DNA of 64,000 nt from Cherax quadricarinatus (lineage: Eukaryota > Arthropoda > Malacostraca > Decapoda > Parastacidae), in NCBI RefSeq assembly GCF_038502225.1, contig NC_091391.1:3047228-3111227 (forward strand), given 5' to 3'. Shown here one piece after another: positions 33,958 through 44,131 of this stretch; the stretch's first letter is position 1; every line of letters starts with the position of its first letter. A model generated the notes under the pieces. It was not told the origin of the DNA and did not search any database. It worked only from the letters and a program-made list of their open reading frames with translations. The position numbers were made by a program, and so were the translations under genes.

Positions 33958-34210
33958 GTGTATGTGTCTCAGTGCATACACTGAGAGGTGCATGTGTCTC
34001 AGTGTACATACATAGAAGGTGTCTCAGTATAAATACACTGAGAGGTGAGTGTGAGAAGAGTATGTCTCTCAACGTGCACTGAGAGATATACCAGTGTATA
34101 TACACTCCGTGAATAGACACTGGTAGTTTACATTAATCACAAATTCTCGTACTAAAGTATTTTTGTCTGGTGGTGATCAGGTGACTTGCAGCCTTAATGG
34201 CCTTCTTGTA
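33958..34210. repeat. Diverged relative of the 300-1020 block
   Basis: TCAGTGTACATACAT / TACACTGAGAGGTG units, then TTTGTCTGGTGGTGATCAGG and GCAGCCTTAATGGCC, parallel 700-1015 (CTTTTGGCTGGTGGTGAACA, GAAGCCTTAATGACC). The two loci share both the repeat and the adjacent unique sequence, so an ancient duplication is likely. Confidence 0.6.
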
Positions 34211-34366
34211 GTAGATAGGGTTTAAACCAAATTAAGTCACGAGACATTTATGATGCATAATGTAAAGACGAGGAAATAGTTAATTCCAGTAGGCCTTGCT
34301 TACGAGAGTTAGGTAATTGAGAAAAAAAATATATTTTCACAGATCAGGCGAGCCGCTCTCCGCAGT
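34211..34366. other. Short spacer, nothing recognised
   Basis: AT-rich unique sequence before the next array. Confidence 0.4.
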
Positions 34367-36206
34367 CAAGTAAGTTTATTCAGGTATACACAAGTAAGTA
34401 AGTTTATTCAGGTATACACAAGTAAGTAAGTAAGTTTATTCAGGTATACACAAGTAAGTAAGTAAGTTTATTCAGGTATACACAAGTAAGTAAGTTTATT
34501 CAGGTATACACAAGTAAGTAAGTAAGTTTATTCAGGTATACACAAGTAAGTAAGTTTATTCAGGTATACACAAGTAAGTAAGTTTATTCAGGTATACACA
34601 AGTAAGTAAGTAAGTTTATTCAGGTATACACAAGTAAGTAAGTTTATTCAGGTATACACAAGTAAGTTTATTCAGGTATACACAAGTAAGTAAGTTTATT
34701 CAGGTATACACAAGTAAGTAAGTAAGTTTATTCAGGTATACACAAGTAAGTAAGTAAGTTTATTCAGGTATACACAAGTAAGTAAGTTTATTCAGGTATA
34801 CACAAGTAAGTAAGTTTATTCAGGTATACACAAGTAAGTAAGTTTATTCAGGTATACACAAGTAAGTAAGTTTATTCAGGTATACACAAGTAAGTTTATT
34901 CAGGTATACACAAGTAAGTAAGTTTATTCAGGTATACACAAGTAAGTATGTAAGTTTATTCAGGTATACACAAGTAAGTAAGTAAATTTATTCAGGTATA
35001 CACAAGTAAGTAAGTTTATTCAGGTATACACAAGTAAGTAAGTTTATTCAGGTATACACAAGTAAGTAAGTTTATTCAGGTATACACAAGTAAGTAAGTT
35101 TATTCAGGTATACACAAGTAAGTAAGTTTATTCAGGTATACACAAGTAAGTAAGTAAGTTTATTCAGGTATACACAAGTAAGTAAGTTTATTCAGGTATA
35201 CACAAGTAAGTAAGTTTATTCAGGTATACACAAGTAAGTAAGTTTATTCAGGTATACACAAGTAAGTAAGTAAGTTTATTCAGGTATACACAAATAAGTA
35301 AGTTTATTCAGGTATACACAAGTAAGTAAGTAAGTTTATTCAGGTATACACAAGTAAGTAAGTAAGTTTATTCAGGTATACACAAGTAAGTAAGTAAGTT
35401 TATTCAGGTATACACAAGTAAGTAAGTAAGTTTATTCAGGTATACACAAGTAAGTAAGTTTATTCAGGTATACACAAGTAAGTAAGTTTATTCAGGTATA
35501 CACAAGTAAGTAAGTAAGTTTATTCAGGTATACACAAGTAAGTAAGTAAGTTTATTCAGGTATACACAAGTAAGTAAGTAAGTTTATTCAGGTATACACA
35601 AGTAAGTTTATTCAGGTATACACAAGTAAGTAAGTTTATTCAGGTATACACAAGTAAGTTTATTCAGGTATACACAAGTAAGTAAGTTTATTCAGGTATA
35701 CACAAGTAAGTAAGTAAGTTTATTCAGGTATACACAAGTAAGTAAGTAAGTTTATTCAGGTATACAAAAGTAAGTAAGTAAGTTTATTCAGGTATACACA
35801 AGTAAGTAAGTAAGTTTATTCAGGTATACACAAGTAAGTAAGTTTATTCAGGTATACACAAGTAAGTAAGTTTATTCAGGTATACACAAGTAAGTAAGTA
35901 AGTTTATTCAGGTATACACAAGTAAGTAAGTAAGTTTATTCAGGTATACACAAGTAAGTAAGTTTATTCAGGTATACACAAGTAAGTAAGTTTATTCATG
36001 TATACACAAGTAAGTTTATTCAGGTATACACAAGTAAGTAAGTTTATTCAGGTATACACAAGTAAGTAAGTTTATTCAGGTATACACAAGTAAGTAAGTT
36101 TATTCAGGTATACACAAGTAAGTAAGTTTATTCAGGTATACACAAGTAAGTAAGTTTATTCAGGTATACACAAGTAAGTAAGTAAGTTTATTCAGGTATA
36201 CACAAA
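34367..36206. repeat. 24-32 bp satellite with nested AAGT steps
   Basis: Core TTTATTCAGGTATACACAAG joined by one to three AAGT steps, so unit length takes the values 20, 24 or 28 plus four. About 70 cores are present. The last unit (GGTATACACAAATAGTTACA) leads straight into the sequence at 36207 without a visible junction. Confidence 0.95.
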
Positions 36207-36475
36207 TAGTTACATAGAATTATCATACATAGCAGCATATGTGTAGAGAACCTGGGATAACCTGGGATAACCTGGGATAACCTGGGATAACCCAAAAAAA
36301 GTCAGACAGAGTGACTTATTTCCATTGTGGTCCTTTTAATACCTTATTATACTATGAATAAGATACACTAGAAATAAGGAAAAATTAGCTGTTTACATTT
36401 ACGTGTGTGTTAACTAAAATACAAAAATATAAAAACATTCTGCTGTGTTTCTGTTGCTACATTCATTAGGTTCCT
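36207..36475. mobile_element. Probable dispersed-element end adjoining the array
   Basis: TAGAATTATCATACATAGCA, then GTGTAGAGAACCTGGGATAA, with the 10-bp word ATAACCTGGG repeated four times (36250-36291), then AGTCAGACAGAGTGACTTAT. I recall this as the edge of a decapod dispersed repeat whose terminus includes the TTTATTCAGGTATACACAA unit, which would make it the source of the array. That recall has not been checked. Confidence 0.45.
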
Positions 36476-36773
36476 TCAGGTTGTCTTCTTGAACTGGTTC
36501 ATGATGTGACTGACTTTGACATGTACAGCCAGTCTGTTCCAGTCCTTTACTATTGTACAATAAAAGGTGTTTGAAGCCTGGCCACTGACTGTGGCTACTA
36601 CAATGTTGTGCTCTGCCCCTCCTACTATAAGTCTCTGGTTCCCAGACTTGACAATATTAACAACAAGATATTCTGGACACTGTTTGTGAGAAATTTAATA
36701 AACCTCATTTAACTTCAGTTGTTTTATTCTGTCTTCAACAATCAGTATATCCAGTTGTTGTAATTTATCCTGG

Positions 36774-38718
36774 CCTACATGTTGTCTTGGACTCAGGCCT
36801 ACATGTTGTCTTGGACCCAGGCCTACATGTTGTCTTGGACCCAGGCCTACATGTTGTCTTGGACTCAGGCCTACATGTTGTCTTGGACCCAGGCCTACAT
36901 GTTGTCTTGGACTCCACTTGGTCTTGGACTACATGTTGTCTTGGACTCAGGCCTACATGTTGTCTTGGACTCAGGTCTACTTGTTGTCTTGGACTCAGGC
37001 CTACATGTTGTCTTGGACTCAGGCCTACATGTTGTCTTGGACTCAGGCCCACATGTTGTCTTGGACTCAGGCCTACATGTTGTCTTGGACTCAGGCCTAC
37101 ATGTTGTCTTGGACTCAGGTCTACATGTTGTCTTGGACCCAGGCCTACATGTTGTCTTGGACCCAGGCCTACATGTTGTCTTGGACTCAGGCCTACATGT
37201 TGTCTTGGACCCAGGCCTACATGTTGTCTTGGACTCAGGTCTACTTGTTGTCTTGGACTCAGGCCTACATGTTGTCTTGGACCCAGGCCTACATGTTGTC
37301 TTGGACTCAGGTCTACTTGTTGTCTTGGACTCAGGCCTACATGTTGTCTTGGACTCAGGCCTACATGTTGTCTTGGACTCAGGCCGACATGTTGTCTTGG
37401 ACCCAGGCCTACATGTTGTCTTGGACTTGTTGACTCAGGCCTACATGTTGTCTTGGACCCAGGCCTACATGTTGTCTTGGACCCAGGCCTACATGTTGTC
37501 TTGGACTCAGGCCTACATGTTGTCTTGGACTCAGGCCTACATGTTGTCTTGGACCCAGGCTTACATGCTGTCTTGGACCCAGGCCTACATGTTGTCTTGG
37601 ACTCAGGCCTACATGTTGTCTTGGACTCAGGCCTACATGCTGTCTTGGACTCAGACCTACATGTTGTCTTGGACTCAGGCCTACATGTTGTCTTGGACTC
37701 AGGCCTACATGTTGTCTTGGACCCAGGTCTACATGTTGTCTTGGACCCAGGTCTATATGTTGTCTTAGACCCAGGCCTACGTGTTGTCTTGGATTCAGAC
37801 CTACATGTTGTCTTGGATTCAGGCCTACATGTTGTCTTGGACCCAGGCCTACATGTTGTCTTGGATTCAGGCCTACATGTTGTCTTGGACTCAGGCCTAC
37901 ATGTTGTCTTGGACTCAGGCCTACATGTTGTCTTGGACTCAGGCCTACATGTTGTCTTGGACCCAGGCCTACATGTTGTCTTGGACCCAGGCCTACATGT
38001 TGTCTTGGACCCAGGCCTACATGTTGTCTTGGACCCAGGCCTACATGTTGTCTTGGACCCAGGCCTACATGTTGTCTTGGACTCAGGCCTACATGTTGTC
38101 TTGGACCCAGGCCTACATGTTGTCTTGGACCCAGGCCTACATGTTGTCTTGGACCCAGGCCTACATGTTGTCTTGGACCCAGGCCTACATGTTGTCTTGG
38201 ACTCAGGCCTACATGTTGTCTTGGACCCAGGCCTACATGTTGTCTTGGACTCAAGCCTACATGTTGTCTTGGACCCAGGCCTACATGTTGTCTTGGACCC
38301 AGGCCTACATGTTGTCTTGGAACCAGGCCTACATGTTCTCTTGGCCCCACGCCTACATGTTGTCTTGGACCCAGACCTACATGTTGTCTTGTACTCAGGT
38401 CTACATGTTGTCTTGGACTCAGGCCTACATGTTGTCTTGGACTCAGGCCTACATGTTGTCTTGGACTCAGGCCTACATGCTGTCTTGGACTCAGGCCTAC
38501 ATGTTGTCTTGGACCCAGGCCTACATGTTGTCTTGGACTCAGACCTACATGCTGTCTTGGGCTCAGACCTACATGTTGTCTTGGGCTCAGACCTACATGT
38601 TGTCTTGGACTCAGGCCTACATGTTGTCTTGGACTCAGGCCTACATGTTGTCTTGGACCCAGGCCTACATGTTGTCTTGGACTCAGACCTACATGCTGTC
38701 TTGGACCCAGGCCTACAT
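36774..38718 (-). repeat. 24-bp array, proximal part (SPRQHVGL codons)
   Basis: Units read CCTACATGTTGTCTTGGACY plus CAGG on the plus strand. On the minus strand each is eight codons, PRQHVGLS or PRQHVGLG. About 81 units lie here. The first unit is continuous with the LINE residues GQDKLQQLD, so the array begins exactly in the host reading frame. It is interrupted by the CR1-like insertion at 38719. Confidence 0.95.
38715..38718. repeat. Candidate target duplication ACAT (left)
   Basis: ACAT at 38715-38718 and ACAT at 42917-42920 flank the CR1-like element. Removing the element and one ACAT restores the 24-bp array in phase. The 8-bp tail also contains ACAT, so a blunt insertion with microhomology is equally possible. 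Confidence 0.55.
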
Positions 38719-38742
38719 AAGAACATAAGAACATAAGAACGA
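38719..38742 (-). repeat. CR1-type 8-bp tail repeat
   Basis: AAGAACATAAGAACATAAGA on the plus strand, just under three units of the 8-mer ATGTTCTT read in element orientation. It lies at the 3' end and probably guides target-primed reverse transcription. Confidence 0.8.
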
Positions 38743-38894
38743 AGGAACACTGCAGAAGGCCTACTGGCCCATGCGAGGCAGGTCCAAGTCCCTACCGGCT
38801 TAAGCCAATGCACCCAACCTAGTCAGGTCAGGTCACATTGACTCAAGGGAGGAACACGGCAACCGACCCGTTAGCACAAGCTATCAGGTCTAAC

Positions 38895-41840
38895 TCACAC
38901 CCACCCACATCTACTCATGTATTTATCCAACCTATTTTTAAAGCTACACAACGTTCTGGCCTCTATAACGGTACTTGGGAGTTTGTTCCACTCATCCACA
39001 ACTCTATTACCAAACCAGTACTTTCCTATATCCCTCCTGAATCTGAATTTTTCCAACTTAAAACCATTGCTGCGAGTCCTGTCTAGGCTAGATATTATCA
39101 GCACACTATTTACATCCCCTTTATTTATTCCTGTCTTCCACTTATGAACCTCAATCATATCCCCCCTAATTCTACGTCTTTCTAGAGAGTGCAGTTTCAG
39201 GGCCCTTAGTCTATCCTCATAGGGAAGGTTTCTGATACATGGGATCATCTTTGTCATCCTCCTTTGTACATTTTCCAGAGAATTTATATCCATTCTGTAA
39301 TACGGTGACCAAAACTGTGCAGCATAATCTAAATGAGGCCTAACCAAGGATGTATAGAGTTGAAGAACAACCTGAGGACTCCTATTATTTATGCTTCTTG
39401 ATATGAAGCCAAGGATTCTATTAGCTTTATTGCGAACACTTATGCACTGTTGTCTTGGTTTCAGATTACTGCTAACCAGAACTCCTAAATCTTTTTCGCA
39501 ATCCGTAATATTAAGATCTACATTATTTAGTTTATATGTGGCATGGTTATTGTCCTGTCCAACATTTAGAACTTTGCATTTGTCTATATTAAACTGCATC
39601 TGCCACTTCTCCGACCACTGCATCAGTCTATTCAAATCTTCCTGGAGTGCTCGAATGTCCTCGTCAGAATGAATTCGACGGCCTATTTTGGTGTCATCGG
39701 CAAACTTGCCGATGTCGCTCTTTATGCCCTCATCTATGTCGTTTATGTAGATTGTGAACAGCAGGGGGCCCAACACTGACCCCTGTGGAACACCGCTCGT
39801 GACGCTTCCCCACTCTGATTTCTCCCCATTTATGCAAACTCTCTGCTGCCTATTTGTCAACCATGCCTCTATCCAGGAAAAAATTTCTCCTCCTATTCCA
39901 TGTGCTTTAATTTTCCTCAATAGTCTCTGATGTGGGACCCTGTCAAAAGCCTTACTGAAGTCCATATACACAATATCATATTCATTACCATGATCTACCT
40001 CCTCAAATACCTTAGTGAAAAAAGTTAATAAATTCGTAAGGCAGGAACGTCCCTTTGTAAAACCATGCTGAGATTCGTTGATTAATTTATGCTTTTCAAG
40101 GTGGCTACGAACTGCCTCGGCAATTATTGATTCCATAAATTTTCCCACTATGGAGGTTAGGCTTATTGGTCTATAGTTCGAAGCTAAGGACCTGTCACCT
40201 GTTTTGAAAATAGGTATCACATTTGCCATTTTCCACTTATCTGGCACCATGCCAGTTTGTAGTGATATGTTGAAAAGATTAGCCAAAGGTGTGCTAAGCT
40301 CCTCTTTACATTCCTTTAGCACCCTTGCATACAGTTCATCAGGGCCTGGGGATTTGTTAGGTTTTAATTTATCTATTTGCCTAAGGACCATGTCACTTGC
40401 GACCCTAATAGTGCACAGTTTATTATCGTCCTGTTCTACATAATTTATCATTACTGGAATATCACTGGTATCCTCCTGTGTAAAAACTGAGAGGAAGTAT
40501 GTGTTAAAAATTCTACACATTTCCTTATCACTGTCAGTGAGCTGACCCGAGGAACTTTTGAGTGGGCCTATCTTGTCCCTGATCTTACTTCTGTATACCT
40601 GAAAGAATCCTTTTGGGTTAGTCTTCGATTCTCTTGCAACTTTAACCTCATAATCTCTTTTTGCTTTTCTAATTCCCTTTTTTATTTCTCTCTTTAACTG
40701 AATATATCGATTTCTTAATTGCCCCTCTCCTCTTTTGATTTGCCTATATATGCCTCTCTTTTGACCAATCAGATATTTTAATCTATTGTTCATCCATTTA
40801 GGATCATTTTTGTTTGATCTGATTTCCCTATTTGGAACATAATTTGACTGAGCAGCTAGAACTATGCCCTGGAAAGCATCATATCGGCAACCATCACCAC
40901 CTACCTGACCCTTAGTCAGGTCATTCCAGTTCAGCCCACCTAAGTAATTTTTCAGTCCTATGAAATCAGCCAAGCGAAAGTCAGGGACGGAGACTTGATT
41001 GCCATTATTAGGGGAATTCCATGATATGTTAAAACTGAGTGATTTGTGATCACTCTCCCCAAGCTCATCATTAACCTCAAGATTATTAATTAGTGTTTCC
41101 CTACTGGCAAGAACCAAGTCAAGGAGGTTATTTCCCCTAGTTGGCTCTGTCACAAACTGTTTTAAAAAACAATCCTGGATCGTATCAAGAAAGTCACCCG
41201 ACTCTAAATTTCCTGTCAAATTGCTCCAGTCAATCTGTCTATAGTTGAAATCTCCCATTAGCACAACATTTTCGTATGTAGATGCCTTACGAATTTCGTC
41301 CCATAGAAGTTTACTGCACTCCCTATCAAGATTTGGGGCCCTGTAAATCACACCCAAAATTAGTTTTTCTCGGCCCTCGAGAAGCTGTAACCAAACAGAT
41401 TCAGTGGCTGACGCTTCTAATTTAATATCTTGTCTAACACAACAATTTAAATTGTCTCTGACATACATCGCTACTCCACCACCTTTCCTGTTGACCCTGT
41501 CAGTGTGGAATAATTTATAGCCTTGTATGTGACATTCAGATGGCATCTCTCTATCTTTCAGATTGAGCCAGGTCTCTGTTATAGCAATAATATCTATGTT
41601 TCCTGCACTTGCAATTAATCTTAGCTCATCTATCTTATTTCTAACACTCCTGCTATTAGTATAGTAAACCTTAAGGGAGCTAGTCCCTTGCTGCCCTCTG
41701 CTGTCCCCCTTTGTTTTCTGACCTGTTCTATTGTCTTTATTTATAACTTCATGCTGAATGCCTTTTATACATTTACTGTTTCCAACCCTAGTGTTGCAAC
41801 CTGCTTGTTTCCCACACACACCCATACCTCTATCTTCCAT
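38895..41840 (-). CDS. CR1-like ORF2: endonuclease and reverse transcriptase, 981 aa
   Basis: This is the replication protein of the LINE: it nicks target DNA and copies the element RNA at the nick. The apurinic-type endonuclease lies at about residues 55-275 with IIAITETWLN, GGGVAMYVRDN, LMGDFNYRQIDW (GDFN near 196) and ESDH (near 263). The reverse transcriptase is at about 495-745 with NKSPGPDELY, NYRPISLTSIVGK, QHGFTKGRSCLTNL, YMDFSKAFDRVPHQRLL, SGVPQGSVLGPLLFTIYIND and catalytic FADD (713-716), followed by KCKVLNVG and DLGVLVSS. The C-terminal region ends SFKNRLDKYMSRCGWV. No stop or frameshift is seen and the length is usual for CR1. The start ATG overlaps the ORF1 stop (TGATG), suggesting termination-reinitiation. 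All key residues are present, so activity is plausible but unproven. Confidence 0.9.
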   Translation of the reverse strand: MEDRGMGVCGKQAGCNTRVGNSKCIKGIQHEVINKDNRTGQKTKGDSRGQQGTSSLKVYYTNSRSVRNKIDELRLIASAGNIDIIAITETWLNLKDREMPSECHIQGYKLFHTDRVNRKGGGVAMYVRDNLNCCVRQDIKLEASATESVWLQLLEGREKLILGVIYRAPNLDRECSKLLWDEIRKASTYENVVLMGDFNYRQIDWSNLTGNLESGDFLDTIQDCFLKQFVTEPTRGNNLLDLVLASRETLINNLEVNDELGESDHKSLSFNISWNSPNNGNQVSVPDFRLADFIGLKNYLGGLNWNDLTKGQVGGDGCRYDAFQGIVLAAQSNYVPNREIRSNKNDPKWMNNRLKYLIGQKRGIYRQIKRGEGQLRNRYIQLKREIKKGIRKAKRDYEVKVARESKTNPKGFFQVYRSKIRDKIGPLKSSSGQLTDSDKEMCRIFNTYFLSVFTQEDTSDIPVMINYVEQDDNKLCTIRVASDMVLRQIDKLKPNKSPGPDELYARVLKECKEELSTPLANLFNISLQTGMVPDKWKMANVIPIFKTGDRSLASNYRPISLTSIVGKFMESIIAEAVRSHLEKHKLINESQHGFTKGRSCLTNLLTFFTKVFEEVDHGNEYDIVYMDFSKAFDRVPHQRLLRKIKAHGIGGEIFSWIEAWLTNRQQRVCINGEKSEWGSVTSGVPQGSVLGPLLFTIYINDIDEGIKSDIGKFADDTKIGRRIHSDEDIRALQEDLNRLMQWSEKWQMQFNIDKCKVLNVGQDNNHATYKLNNVDLNITDCEKDLGVLVSSNLKPRQQCISVRNKANRILGFISRSINNRSPQVVLQLYTSLVRPHLDYAAQFWSPYYRMDINSLENVQRRMTKMIPCIRNLPYEDRLRALKLHSLERRRIRGDMIEVHKWKTGINKGDVNSVLIISSLDRTRSNGFKLEKFRFRRDIGKYWFGNRVVDEWNKLPSTVIEARTLCSFKNRLDKYMSRCGWV

Positions 41841-42766
41841 CAGTTTAAAATCATAGGCATTTCACCAATGGCCTTCTCAATCGAGTCTGCAAGTGCTACC
41901 ACCCCTGCCCCAGAGAGATGAACCCCATCCCTTGCATACATATCATGTTTGCCATAAAAGTTGTTCCAGTTGTCAATGAATGGGATTGCAAGTTCCTTGC
42001 AGTATCTGTCTAGCCAGCAATTTACACCAATTGCCCTAGACAACCATTCATTTCCTACTCCCCTTCTAGGCAAGATGCTACATATGATTGGGATCCCTCC
42101 CTTAGACTTAATGAAATCTATAGCTGACCTGTACTTATCTAGCAGCTCTTCTCTCCTACCCTTCCCAATATCATTTCCACCAGCACTGAGACAGATAATG
42201 GGCTTGTTCCCATTACCTGACATGATATTATCCAGTCTGTTGACAATGTCCCCAACACCAGCTCCAGGGAAGCACACTCTATCTCTCATCTTCTTATTCC
42301 TATTACAAAAAGCACGGTCAACATATCTTACCTGAGAGTCACCAACCACAAGAATGCGCTTACCTTCATTAGCAGGGGCAGTAGTACCCTTACCTTCACT
42401 GGCCACTGAAGTACATTCATCCTGGAGAACAGAGAAGCGATTTCCTACCTTCAGATCTTCACTCTTAACTTTCCTTACTCTGATGCGCCTCCCATTACTG
42501 TGAACAACTCGCCACTTGTAGCAGGTGCTGGGCTGCACCTCACTGCTGGTACCCGTTGCTACCTCCCCACCTACAGCCTCCTCACAGTGAGAGACAGACT
42601 GCACCTCACTGCTAGAAGCCTCATTCCCCACATCTCCAACCACCTCACACTCTCTCCCAGGCCCATTGAGGTGGACCTTCAGCCTCCTAATCTCCTCCTG
42701 GAGAAGCAAGACCTCCTCCTTCAACTCTCCAAACTCAGTTTTTAAAACACTGCAGAAGCAAGCCAT
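41840..42766 (-). CDS. CR1-like ORF1: coiled coil plus SGNH-type esterase domain, 308 aa
   Basis: Residues ~8-35 (LKTEFGELKEEVLLLQEEIR) form a heptad-rich coiled coil, usual for ORF1 oligomerisation. Residues ~137-300 resemble an SGNH/GDSL hydrolase: ILVVGDSQVRYVD (block I, Q in place of the common L), CLSAGGNDIGKGR (block III, GGND) and ARDGVHLSGAGVVAL (block V, Asp and His of the triad). Esterase-type ORF1 proteins are known from CR1/L2 elements, where they bind nucleic acid or membranes. Their enzymatic role in transposition is unsettled. The middle (about 40-135) is low-complexity, with the basic stretch NGRRIRVRKVK. No zinc knuckle is seen. Its stop overlaps the ORF2 start. Confidence 0.88.
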   Translation of the reverse strand: MACFCSVLKTEFGELKEEVLLLQEEIRRLKVHLNGPGRECEVVGDVGNEASSSEVQSVSHCEEAVGGEVATGTSSEVQPSTCYKWRVVHSNGRRIRVRKVKSEDLKVGNRFSVLQDECTSVASEGKGTTAPANEGKRILVVGDSQVRYVDRAFCNRNKKMRDRVCFPGAGVGDIVNRLDNIMSGNGNKPIICLSAGGNDIGKGRREELLDKYRSAIDFIKSKGGIPIICSILPRRGVGNEWLSRAIGVNCWLDRYCKELAIPFIDNWNNFYGKHDMYARDGVHLSGAGVVALADSIEKAIGEMPMILN

Positions 42767-42821
42767 GCTTTGTAACCGTCCACGCTAATCCCCAAAGCAG
42801 CTCAGGGTCTGTGACCTCACG

Positions 42822-42916
42822 TGACGACTGACCACTGAACACTGGCGACTGACCACTGAACACTGACTGACGACTGACCACTGAACACTGACTGACGACT
42901 GACCACTGAACACTGA
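42822..42916 (-). promoter_or_regulatory. 5' UTR tandem repeat of the CR1-like element
   Basis: About 3.5 imperfect units of 25 bp (CTGACCACTGAACACTGACT on the plus strand) form the very 5' end of the element, just ahead of ORF1. Repeated 5' monomers act as internal promoters in some LINEs. That role is only inferred here. Confidence 0.5.
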
Positions 42917-42920
42917 ACAT

Positions 42921-43994
42921 GTTGTCTTGGACCCAGGCCTACATGTTGTCTTGGACTCAGACCTACATGCTGTCTTGGACTCAGACCTACATGCTGTCTT
43001 GGGCTCAGACCTACATGCTGTCTTGGGCTCAGACCTACATGCTGTCTTGGGCTCAGACCTACATGCTGTCTTGGACTCAGACCTACATGCTGTCTTGGAC
43101 CCAGGCCTACATGTTGTCTTGGACTCAGGCCTACATGTTGTCTTGGACCCAGGCCTACATGTTGTCTTGGACTCAGACCTACATGTTGTCTTGGACTCAG
43201 GCCTACATGTTGTCTTGGACTCAGGTCTACTTGTTGTCTTGGACTCAGGCCTACATGTTGTCTTGGACTCAGGCCCACATGTTGTCTTGGACTCAGGCCC
43301 ACATGTTGTCTTGGACTCAGGCCTACATGTTGTCTTGGACTCAGACCTACATGCTGTCTTGGACTCAGACCTACATGCTGTCTTGGGCTCAGACCTACAT
43401 GTTGTCTTGGACTCAGGTCTACATGTTGTCTTGGACTCAGGCCTACATGTTGTCTTGGACTCAGGCCTACATGTTGTCTTGGACTCAGGCCTACATGTTG
43501 TCTTGGACTCAGGCCTACATGTTGTCTTGGACTCAGGCCTACATGTTGTCTTGGACTCAGGCCTACATGTTGTCTTGGACTCAGACCTACATGTTGTCTT
43601 GGACTCAGACCTACATGTTGTCTTGGACCCAGGCCTACATGTTGTCTTGGACTCAGACCTACATGTTGTCTTGGACTCAGGCCTACATGCTGTCTTGGAC
43701 TCAGGTCTACATGCTGTCTTGGACTCAGGTCTACATGCTGTCTTGGACTCAGGCCTACATGTTGTCTTGGACTCAGACCTACATGTTGTCTTGGACTCAG
43801 ACCTACATGTTGTCTTGGACTCAGACCTACATGTTGTCTTGGACTCAGACCTACATGTTGTCTTGGACTCAGACCTACATGTTGTCTTGGACTCAGGCCT
43901 ACATGTTGTCTTGGACCCAGGCCTACATGTTGTCTTGGACTCAGACCTACATGCTGTCTTGGGCTCAGACCTACATGCTGTCTTGGACTCAGGT
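42921..43994 (-). repeat. 24-bp array, distal part
   Basis: A continuation of the 36774-38718 array, with about 45 units and the same variants (GGGCTCAGACCTACATGCTG among them). At 43990 it passes into the LINE residues FILDLSPRQHVG in frame. Confidence 0.95.
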
Positions 43995-44131
43995 CCAGGA
44001 TGAATCTTACCATGTTGTTCTGGCTGATATGCAGTTTATCTTTCAGTATTTTTGTCAAGGCAGAGTACCAGGACGAGCATTGTAGTCCGTGTGACATTGT
44101 ATAAGTTCTAGACATAGGGTCCTGCGAGCCC

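Larger units (their letters stand above)
38719..42916 (-). mobile_element. Near-complete CR1-like LINE, both ORFs intact
   Basis: 4,198 bp on the minus strand: a short 5' UTR with a 25-bp tandem repeat, ORF1 (esterase-like), ORF2 (endonuclease plus reverse transcriptase), a ~175 bp 3' UTR and a tail of three 8-bp repeats (AAGAACAT on the plus strand, ATGTTCTT in element orientation). An 8-bp tandem tail instead of poly(A) is a hallmark of CR1 elements. Both ORFs are open from start to stop. It sits cleanly in the 24-bp array with identical units and matching phase on both sides, so the array existed before the insertion and the insertion is comparatively young. Confidence 0.88.

Noticed and set aside
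36765..38813. 682-codon minus frame (CRPGSKTT repeats) as a gene
   Set aside because: It is an out-of-frame reading of the 24-bp array. The biologically derived frame is PRQHVGLS, continuous with the LINE.
38715..42920. Firm claim of a 4-bp target duplication for the CR1-like element
   Set aside because: ACAT is also part of the element tail and of every array unit, so duplication and microhomology cannot be separated from this locus alone.
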